From positions 124,001 to 188,000 of the forward strand of contig BROI01000009.1 of NCBI GenBank assembly GCA_027923505.1: DNA of 64,000 nt, read 5' to 3'. Both the position numbers and the translations under genes were made by a program. Positions 56,773 through 64,000 of this stretch are shown piece by piece. This DNA comes from Mayamaea pseudoterrestris. Its lineage: Eukaryota > Bacillariophyta > Bacillariophyceae > Sellaphorales > Sellaphoraceae. Under the pieces are notes generated by a model. The model ran no database searches, was not told where the DNA came from, and saw only the letters and a program-made list of their open reading frames with translations. How positions within the stretch are numbered: position 1 is the stretch's first letter; the number at the start of each line of letters is the position of its first letter.

Positions 56773-57138
56773 CGTCCTTCCGACTTTACAGTCAATACAC
56801 CAATACTTTTATTGCAATGGTAGCGGTTACCATCCTTGATGGAAGTGGTTGTCTATGCTGCAAACAAACAAACACACATTGGCTCTTGCCTCTTGCCCAC
56901 GTTCCGTCCCGGGCTGGCGCGCATTTTCCGTCGCGCCTAACCTAAACTTATGTCGTAGCGGTTTTAGTTTTTCTCAAGAGCCAACGCCTGCCCAACTTTG
57001 TCGAGCGAGCCGACACGAATTAATTCACACGAATCGATGCATCGGTTGAGACGCAACAGCATGTTGTTACAACATCATTTGCTCAGCGCGCCTCTCAGAA
57101 ATTCAACACAACGATTACCTAAATCATTAAAGTAAGGC
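56773..57138. promoter_or_regulatory. Divergent intergenic region
   Basis: 366 bp between the opposed starts of the SH3b-like repeat gene and the GRDP/SUMO-like gene. It contains no open frame of interest; presumed to hold both promoters and 5' UTRs. Confidence 0.45.
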
Positions 57139-58200
57139 ATGGCAACTCTTGTCGGTCACTCATGGGGAAGTCCATCAGGTGTCGGATTCTCTAGTAGCCG
57201 AGGACGCAATCAACCAACGCACGAGGACATGATTGAACAGTGGTGGGACGTTTCAACTCAGGCCTTGGTGGCTCGCTGCATGCGCAAGCATCACTGGACA
57301 CTAGCCTTTGGCCAGCGATGTCTTCGAGGGTACCGGCAGTTTATGGAGCTTAAGACGGTTATGAACGATTGGACCGATGTGCAGCTGGCCGCGCCCATGG
57401 CAATCAATGTTATGTGGGAGGAACATATTTTAGACGCTCTCCGGTACTCCAATGACTGCAGTTTGCTGTTTGGTCACACGATTGGATATGATCCCGATGC
57501 AAGCTTGAACGATGGCGCATGGGTCAATCGCATCAAAACAACCAAAATTGCCTTCCAAGCCAGATTTGGTGATGACATGGATCAGGATGTATGGAATTGG
57601 GGTGATGTTGAATATGGCATGAACGAATCCACGCCGATGAATGTCGACAATGGTGGCCATTTGGGCGTGTCACACATGGGACGTCTACCCGTGGCGCCAG
57701 TCGACCGAAGCAGCGTCATAGATGGTAATTCTTTTAAAGCTCGTCAGAGCACAATACAAAGTCATCCGTGCGTGACAACACAGACGGAAGACTCGGACGA
57801 CGCTCATACGCCTCGCAAGTATACTCGGGCTGTCTCGCCAGCACGATCGTCGCCAACAACAACTCAGCAGCGGCGATCAGCGTCTCCTGTTCGCGCTAGG
57901 GCTCATGCGCTGGCTTCTAAAGCAGCGTCACACTCGCCGAAACCGTCAACTCCCACGGGAAACGACCCCATTACTATTCACTTGAAGGATCAAGATACGG
58001 GCGAACAAACCTACTTTTCGCTGCGCTATCGCATCCCCTTGCGCGTCATGTTTGCCGTTTATGCTGAGCGCAAAAATATTGACCAAGACAAGCTGCGATT
58101 CAGTTACAATGGACAGTCATTGACTGGATATGAAACGCCCTATAGTATTGGAATGGATGAGGGTGAGCACATTGATGTGCAAATCAATGGGCGAAGGTAA
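57139..58200 (+). CDS. GRDP-like domain fused to a SUMO-like (Rad60-SLD type) domain
   Basis: Intact 353-aa frame. N-terminal half (about 35-155): CLRGYRQFMELK, DWTDVQLAAPMAINVMWEEHILDALRYSNDC, LLFGHTIGYDPD and KTTKIAFQARFGDDMDQDVWNWG. The W-x2-HI-LD-x2-Y-x3-C and HxPD-like pattern recalls the GRDP (DUF1399-like) module, here with E for the usual His in WHxH. Middle (160-270): Ser/Thr/Arg-rich linker with many SP sites. C-terminus (about 272-353): beta-grasp DPITIHLKDQDTGEQTYFSLRYRIPLRVMFAVYAERKNID, FSYNGQSLTGYETPYSIGMDEGEHIDVQI, which follows SUMO closely. It ends in NGRR rather than a processable GG, so the SUMO-like domain is probably a permanent interaction module as in Rad60/NIP45 and not conjugated. 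Function unknown. Confidence 0.75.
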   Translation: MATLVGHSWGSPSGVGFSSSRGRNQPTHEDMIEQWWDVSTQALVARCMRKHHWTLAFGQRCLRGYRQFMELKTVMNDWTDVQLAAPMAINVMWEEHILDALRYSNDCSLLFGHTIGYDPDASLNDGAWVNRIKTTKIAFQARFGDDMDQDVWNWGDVEYGMNESTPMNVDNGGHLGVSHMGRLPVAPVDRSSVIDGNSFKARQSTIQSHPCVTTQTEDSDDAHTPRKYTRAVSPARSSPTTTQQRRSASPVRARAHALASKAASHSPKPSTPTGNDPITIHLKDQDTGEQTYFSLRYRIPLRVMFAVYAERKNIDQDKLRFSYNGQSLTGYETPYSIGMDEGEHIDVQINGRR

Positions 58201-58403
58201 ACAAAATGTCAAGTCATGCCAGATACACGTGATTTAATTGACTCATTCTTGTAGCTTAATAATCTCAAAAGTCAATGTTGTACATCTGTGGTTCAGTAGG
58301 ATGAATTTCATTGCGAAGGAGCAAATAATGTATTTAACAAGTTGTACAGTAATTTTCTCTCCGTCATTACTGCTGGCAAAAGCCAACTACTTTCTATCGA
58401 ATA

Positions 58404-59814
58404 CTACAGTTGCGGCCATTCGTAACTGTTATTTTGCGCCTTCCCAGTCTTCAAGTCACAAAATATCCTCATAGCCTTCGTGTATAAATCGCGCTCCAGC
58501 GTCTTGTCGGTCCCTTTAGCGTCGCTTTCGTAGTCATAAATGTCGCAATTTCCGTCGTACTTTTCCAAAACGGCCCGGCCAGCATTCTCGTCGGCCTTGT
58601 TGTGTTGCAAGGCCCTATCCACAAACCGATCGACATCGTCCTGTGTCAAGTCATGCGGAGGCTTGGGAACGTGGCACTGATCAGTAAGTTCGCGGGAAAT
58701 GCGCTTGATCTCGTCCAGCGGCTCGGCCAAAATGGCTTCGTTGCTCGAGTGAACAATGCAAAGGCCCCGACTGTTATCTAATGCTGCCTTATTGTACAAG
58801 ATCCACAGCCGCAAACCTCGGGAAATAGGCATTTCCTCGCGTGTTTTCAATGACTTCGCGACTTCAAGCGGATGCCGATACGTAAAGACAATTGCCGGTT
58901 CATTGTTCATGAGGGGAAGCCATGTTTTTAACGTAAGGCACTGTCTGGGATCCTTTTGAAGCCACGGCGAGTTGTGTGGGTCATTGTAGAACTTTAACGC
59001 TTTTTTGCCGTTGGTAAAGTCAATGGTACCATCCTTTTTCATTTGAAGTGCCTTTTCGGTGTCGTAATCGACAATGTTCAAGTTCCACCAGACGGACTGT
59101 TTGTTCATGAACTCGTCATTCTGGTACACAACGTCAAGACGCTCAAAGAAGCCTTTGACGTTATCAAAAGCACCTGCAATACAAAATAAAAGAAGCGGAA
59201 AGAGACGAAATGAGTCCACAAGTTTGCGTCGTGGAATATGCAAGCATCAGACGACACTTACCTCCGATCAATGGACCGCCCGTAATATATCCCATGCCCG
59301 TCGCCATTAACCCAGCCAGCATGCTGGTACCACTTCGATGCATACCCAGAACCATGAAGCCAGCCCGTTCGCCCAATTTAACAGGAGCTCCTACGCCACC
59401 TCCATCCACTTTGTTCTGTTGCATATCCTCGTGCTTATTCGTCCGCAGTCTCAGCATCTCCTGGTCAGCCGCCTCCATCAGATGCTTGTCTGTCAAATGT
59501 TCCGAGTGTCTGCCTTCCGCTACGAGTTGCCCTGGAGTATGCGGCAACTGCTTGACCTTTTCCACCGCTCGCTTCAACACTGGTTTTAAAATAGCTCCTC
59601 GTTGAATGTGCTGTTCATGCGGAGCCTCCTGCTTGAGCAAAGGAAATATTACCAATAACACTAACGCGTATATAAAAACGAATAATATCAAACAAACTGT
59701 AATGTTTCTGCCAAATGTCAAGTAGGAGGCGAACTGCTGCTCTTGAATGGCTCTGCGCCGTCGCCGCGATGAAACTGCAGGACGAGCGTGTATTTTTGGG
59801 GATGGCGTTTCCAT
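58404..59814 (-). CDS. Type II membrane sulfotransferase family protein
   Basis: Two exons, 59,814-59,262 and 59,173-58,404, intron 88 bp (GTAAGT...TTGCAG), 440 aa; the splice reads GPLIGG-AFDNVKGFFERL. A short basic cytosolic tail (SSRRRRRAIQEQ) is followed by one hydrophobic span (about residues 36-62), then a stem and the catalytic domain, the layout of a Golgi type II enzyme. The 5'-phosphosulfate loop GMHRSGTSML (about 157-166) and the 3'-phosphate region FTYRHPLEVAKSLKTR identify a PAPS-using sulfotransferase. Acceptor unknown; sulfated polysaccharides or glycoproteins are plausible in an alga. It is convergent with the GRDP/SUMO-like gene (203 bp between stops). Confidence 0.85.
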
Positions 59815-60241
59815 AAGAATTCAATGATCTGCGCGTCTGTACCAATTCGTACCATAAATTACGTCTGCACGAATGACCAACCATCAAGAAGTGGGTTTGC
59901 CATGGTCATCAGCGTTGGGTTCAGAAATCTAACAGGTCGTACCGGTATCAACTTGATTGTCTTTCCGGTACTCCGTTCAACGCACCGCAAATGGACATAC
60001 ATCACGACCATGGCGAATGGCGGGGCGTCGTCATCGCGCACCCTTGTATGTAACATTCGATTAAGGGTGCAACTGGCGAGTCGACAGCGTTCGAAACCGT
60101 TGCGCGGCAACCATCGTTTGATGTTTCAATGCTGTTTCTTTCACGTTGTCAAACAAAGGAGACGATCGGAGTCCTTGGAATCTGCTATATCTCGTATCGT
60201 TCCGGATGCCACTTGCTTCGACTTTAAGAGAACTATAGACG
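59815..60241. promoter_or_regulatory. Divergent intergenic region
   Basis: 427 bp between the starts of the sulfotransferase and the single-pass membrane protein. An open frame crosses it on the plus strand (59,788-60,294), but it overlaps both genes, lacks any domain and looks spurious. Presumed promoters and 5' UTRs. Confidence 0.45.
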
Positions 60242-61582
60242 ATGACAACCGCAAACAATCTCACTATTCTAATAATAGCATGGTTGCTTCCTAAATGGGG
60301 TTTTGCCAATGATACACCGCTCTTGAATGTCCAAGACTCCTCTCTACTTACGTCTCGACGAACCGATCGATTACTAACCGAGTTCACGGCCGGCGTCATT
60401 TGCTCGGTCGCTGAAAACGGTGTATCTACTGCTGCTGAAACAGAATTACACACAATCAACTTTTATTATGCATTGGGGACGAAAAATGTCACTAGTGTTG
60501 ATGCTTTACAAACTTTTGAACTGCAGCAGAAACTCTTTCACGCCGTCGAACGATCCATAGCATGGTGCTACGAGGAGCCGATCGGTACTTTTAGTGCGGC
60601 GAATGATAAAACTAGACGCAGAATGTTGAGACAGACGCGACGGAATCTTGGCATACTGGCTGTTAGCGTCGGCCCGACGGTATCAAACGTTGGTACGTAG
60701 TTGGTGTCGTGTGTCATATATCTTGGACTGAACTTGCGCAGAATCATCTACTAGCGCGACATACAGAAGAACTTCAATAGCATGAACGGCCTAAAGACAA
60801 CCCTCACATACTCTTTTTTTGCAGGCAATTGCACCAGCTCTGAGAACATCAACACTTTCATGAGTGAGACTGGAGCAGATCACTGTCAAATGAACGAAGG
60901 AAGCATACGTGTCTTGGTGCATGCTGGCAACACGCTAAACTACATGTCGTCAGTTCTTTTAGACACTTTGCGGACGGCGCTCAACGACGATTTAGTCTGG
61001 AAGGACTGGAAGGCGGAATTAAAAGGCATCTCTTTTCTTGCCTACTATGGTGCCTCCTTGGAGGAAGACGATGGAGGAAGTGCTGCAGCCGTTGCTGGTA
61101 GCGGGGCCGGTGTAGGACTTTTGCTTGGTATTGGAATCCCCATCATTCTTCTGCTACTCCTCCTCGGCTTTGTTAAATCGGGCACTAGGCGAGAGCAGGT
61201 GACGCAACGCCAATTCAATCACATGATGAAATCAGATTTTGTATTGTCTGGGACGGGTGATGCTCCTGGAAGCTTTCACCAGGGCTTGTATCACTACATG
61301 CGTGACGGAACTAGGTACCTTTCAACTAACTGCGAAGGATGCTTGGAGACTCGACGAAACAGCTATTTCGCAGATGATGGTCTGGGCACAATTATGGAAG
61401 GCACTGTGTTTCAGGAGAATATGCTCGTGAGTGCCAGCTGTACGAATCTTGGCAAGCGAACGTCCAATATGGATGTGCACAAGTGCACTAGCTCGACTTG
61501 TCAACGATGTTTTCCGCCAGCAAACGGTGGGACAAGGTTTATTCCGGCGCTCGGCGAATGGCAGGTTTTTGCTGAAGCGTGA
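60242..61582 (+). CDS. Single-pass membrane protein, function unknown
   Basis: Two exons, 60,242-60,692 and 60,825-61,582, intron 132 bp (GTACGT...TTTGCAG), 402 aa; the join reads SNVG-NCTSSENI. An N-terminal signal peptide (TILIIAWLLPKWGFA) leads to an extracellular part (about 22-240) with paired Cys and glycosylation sites (NVT, NCT), a Gly/Ala-rich approach, one transmembrane helix (about 243-265, GLLLGIGIPIILLLLLLGFV) and a cytosolic tail of about 135 residues. The tail has a Cys cluster (VHKCTSSTCQRCFPP) followed by TRFIPALGEW, which resembles a recurrent tail I associate with diatom membrane proteins; that link is from memory and uncertain. No catalytic motif. It could be a receptor or adhesion-type protein. 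Confidence 0.72.
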
Positions 61583-61921
61583 GAGTCTAATTTCGTACAC
61601 CACTTTATCGTCTGCATTGAGGCGCTGACCATTTACATGCCATACAAATAGCCAAACAAATACTCGACGTATGTCTCCTCTTCACGTTCCGCAGCTACTG
61701 CATGGTGATCGTAGCTAGATTAGTAACGGTGTGACAATGAGCGTGACAACTTTCAAAAGGCTCGACCGCGCCGTAGGTATGAACTATGAACCATCCTATG
61801 CAGCATCGTGTGGCAATCAGAGCTAGATTACGCCGTCAACTTTACTTGACAATCGTTACTTGGTGCTGTGCTGCTTAAGCGACTTTTTTACCGACGTTTG
61901 CTTGACCGATCACAAAGCAAC
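61583..61921. other. Intergenic stretch
   Basis: 339 bp between the membrane-protein stop and the GH81 start, both on the plus strand. No open frame or repeat of note; expected to hold a 3' UTR and the GH81 promoter. Confidence 0.5.
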
Positions 61922-64000
61922 ATGTCGGACGAAGCGAACAGTCTCCTACCACGCGTACCTCGCCAGCAGTATCATTATCTTTACGGCAGTACGACGAATA
62001 TGGAACGGTACGAAGGTGGCAGTACCAGCTCGCCCAATGCCACCGATCAGGATTCTTTAGTAGGAGAAGCGTTAGTGTCAACGGACAATGAGCAAGATAT
62101 GACTCCAGTGGGTAGTGACGGCGATATACAGCAATTACTAATGACGAATGAAAATGGCGTTCAGCTTTTGGGAGGTAGTGGCAATGATAATCATGAAACA
62201 CATAAAGTAATTGGACCATTCACTTTGCAATCATTGGACTGCATTCGCTTACGACGGTCGCAGCTTTGGCTGTTCATTATAACGCTCGCTGGCGCTGCGA
62301 TCATTCTTGTCGTCTTTCAGTCACCTATAGTTGCGAGGCGGTCGAAGGGCGAAGCACTGTTAAACATGCCCTTTGCTCGAGTCGACCGTGAAGATTTTGG
62401 TGATCCTGCTGCAGGATTTATCGACAAAAGCCTCTTTGATCCGTCGCTTATAAACCGGCGAGGCAGGAAAGAATTTATATTTCCTTTTCCGACAGGTAGC
62501 TTTTGGACCAATTTGGTGCTTGCGCCAACTGCCGATCGAGGACTAAGTTATCCAGTTGTTGCGTATCCGTATGCGTACGCATGGTCCCACGCACTTCTAC
62601 AATTATCGTATTCAGCAAGCCATCGCAAAGAAGAACCCAAGATGATCCATGACTATTTTTTCCCTGATTTGACGTTGACGACGCAAGAGGGCATTTTGAA
62701 TCGACATATAACCTACTTTGACGCCCTTTCCGTGACTCTGCGCTACACTACGCAGGGCGGGAAATGGGAAACTTACCTCGTCCAAGGAAGCCCTTACGTG
62801 ACAATCCGCTACGAGAACAGCTCGCCGGTCATTCACGCCTTTTCTACATTTGCCCACGTTGGCTGCAACAATAATGAAGCTTCATCGTCTAAAAATTTGG
62901 ATGCAAACCATGGTAACAGACGGCTTGGTGAAGCTGCTACGTTCGGCGTTTGTGCGTGGGAGGAAGATTCAGCGAAATCGCATCGGATACTGAGAGGGGT
63001 GCAATTTAGAATATTTAGTCAGGAAGGGATGGAATGGATTCTTTTTTCCTCGGAACCCATTGAGCTGCAATATGATTTAATGGTGAGGTCGGCAATATCG
63101 TCTATTAACAAATTCAAGGGCGTCCTTCGGATCGCCTTCATTTCCGGCTCGCAAGGAGCAATGGCTACGTCCGGTATAAATGCTTCTGCGGCGGACAATG
63201 ATAGATATATGAACTCTTCACTGTCGACGGGACTGCAAAGACTTATCTACCATGCTGGAGTCTACCCTATTAGCGGGGATGTGAGCTGGAGTTTTCGATC
63301 TTCCGACACTGAATCAATCCTGGCTTACCCTGCCAATTCGATTTTGAGCAAGTCTGACACGGCGGCACGTGGGAAGACAGCAACAACAAACGCTGCAGAC
63401 ACTTCGCAACCTAACGGTAGTAGAATTGGAAGGCTCACTTTCCAATTTGCGACAGGCTCCTTTACTCCATCAAGCAGTGCATCAGCGGCGAAACCGCTGC
63501 TCATGCTGGCACTGCCTCACCACGCAGAGAAGCTTCCGTCATATATGCAGCTTGGTCGGGACCAATTCGATCTCGTGTATGAATGTATTAAAGGTCCGAT
63601 GCGGCCTATGATAGGCCGAATTTGGTCGTACGACGAAACTCTTCCGTCAATGGGACTCGACGATTTTGACTTCACAAACAACGAGCGAAAAGGTTACTTA
63701 GATACGAACGTGAGGTTGGTTATTATTGATAGTTTGAAAGAGGACATTACTTTGGCGCTCCCAACAATTACTGAAAATGTCTATGGATTTGGTAAGCAGA
63801 CGGCTCGGCTGGCTCAGCTAACGCACATCGCTTACATGCTGCAGCAAGGCAAGCGCACGGACTACCAGTTGGCCTCGAATGGCACGTTTGACGGCGAGAC
63901 AGCGGTTGACGACGAAGATGCGGAGGTTGCTGAAGTGTATCAAAAGTCGGTTAAGTTGCTACGAACTTCGTTGGAGCATTTTCTAAATAATAGCGTCTCA
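61922..64000 (+). CDS. Membrane-anchored GH81 endo-1,3-beta-glucanase (partial, runs off the edge)
   Basis: Open from ATG at 61,922 to the last base: 693 codons with no stop, so the 3' end lies outside. Residues 1-110 form a cytosolic acidic, Ser/Asn-rich tail; 114-133 (QLWLFIITLAGAAIILVVFQ) is a transmembrane anchor, giving type II topology. The lumenal or extracellular part starts with the GH81 beta-sandwich: FPFPTGSFWTNLVL, LSYPVVAYPYAYAWS, DYFFPDLTLTT and YLVQGSPYVTIRYEN. Later come HHAEKLP, KGPMRPMIGRIWSYDETLP and YGFGKQTARLAQLTHIAYMLQQG, which leads into the alpha/alpha barrel. The catalytic acidic residues of GH81 lie further downstream than the window reaches. It would cut beta-1,3-glucan, for example chrysolaminarin or wall callose; the anchor suggests action in the secretory pathway, vacuole or cell surface. 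Confidence 0.88.
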   Translation, partial: MSDEANSLLPRVPRQQYHYLYGSTTNMERYEGGSTSSPNATDQDSLVGEALVSTDNEQDMTPVGSDGDIQQLLMTNENGVQLLGGSGNDNHETHKVIGPFTLQSLDCIRLRRSQLWLFIITLAGAAIILVVFQSPIVARRSKGEALLNMPFARVDREDFGDPAAGFIDKSLFDPSLINRRGRKEFIFPFPTGSFWTNLVLAPTADRGLSYPVVAYPYAYAWSHALLQLSYSASHRKEEPKMIHDYFFPDLTLTTQEGILNRHITYFDALSVTLRYTTQGGKWETYLVQGSPYVTIRYENSSPVIHAFSTFAHVGCNNNEASSSKNLDANHGNRRLGEAATFGVCAWEEDSAKSHRILRGVQFRIFSQEGMEWILFSSEPIELQYDLMVRSAISSINKFKGVLRIAFISGSQGAMATSGINASAADNDRYMNSSLSTGLQRLIYHAGVYPISGDVSWSFRSSDTESILAYPANSILSKSDTAARGKTATTNAADTSQPNGSRIGRLTFQFATGSFTPSSSASAAKPLLMLALPHHAEKLPSYMQLGRDQFDLVYECIKGPMRPMIGRIWSYDETLPSMGLDDFDFTNNERKGYLDTNVRLVIIDSLKEDITLALPTITENVYGFGKQTARLAQLTHIAYMLQQGKRTDYQLASNGTFDGETAVDDEDAEVAEVYQKSVKLLRTSLEHFLNNSVS

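Noticed and set aside
59788-60294. 168-codon plus-strand frame over the divergent promoter
   Set aside because: Overlaps both flanking genes, has no domain and mixed composition.

Overview
The window is eukaryotic nuclear DNA, most likely from a diatom or a closely related stramenopile alga. Evidence: genes interrupted by short GT-AG introns (about 70-145 bp), tightly packed genes on both strands, a full Ty1/copia retroelement, a membrane-anchored GH81 beta-1,3-glucanase of the kind expected where chrysolaminarin is the storage glucan, and an algal-style protein set. The species cannot be fixed from sequence alone.

Layout. (1) 1 to about 30,515 is one head-to-tail satellite array, Sat1, with a 181-bp monomer and about 168 copies. 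It enters from the left edge of the window. Its sequence type changes along its length: a heterogeneous left 2.4 kb, a homogeneous subarray to about 20.6 kb, an irregular mixed zone to about 23.85 kb, and a second homogeneous subarray to about 30.36 kb. (2) About 30,515-42,645 is a second, unrelated satellite, Sat2, with a 169-bp monomer. It is split by a 6.56-kb Ty1/copia element (32,262-38,822) that looks whole. Right of the element, Sat2 carries a large inverted duplication with arms of about 1.1 kb. (3) About 42,646-43,062 holds just over two monomers of a diverged Sat1 relative in the opposite orientation, ending about 100 bp before the first gene. (4) 43,159-64,000 is ordinary gene-rich DNA with ten genes.

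Genes left to right: a mitochondrial M16-type complex III core/processing-peptidase-like protein (-), MAD2 spindle checkpoint protein (+), an ASCH-domain protein (-), a GOST-family seven-transmembrane protein (-), DNA polymerase delta catalytic subunit (+), a large protein with six SH3b-like repeats (-), a GRDP-like plus SUMO-like domain protein (+), a type II membrane sulfotransferase (-), a single-pass membrane protein (+), and a membrane-anchored GH81 endo-beta-1,3-glucanase that runs off the right edge (+). They show no common pathway; neighbours mostly alternate in strand and share short divergent promoters or convergent 3' ends. Exon joins were worked out by eye from reading frame, GT-AG signals and domain continuity.

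The most unusual part is the satellite block. Two unrelated satellites abut. In Sat1 a roughly 55-bp box stays nearly fixed even in the diverged inverted copies, while an adjacent segment collects most indels. Every full Sat2 monomer carries two dyad symmetries. This is the sort of organisation expected of a centromere-proximal or subtelomeric block, but the sequence does not prove either.
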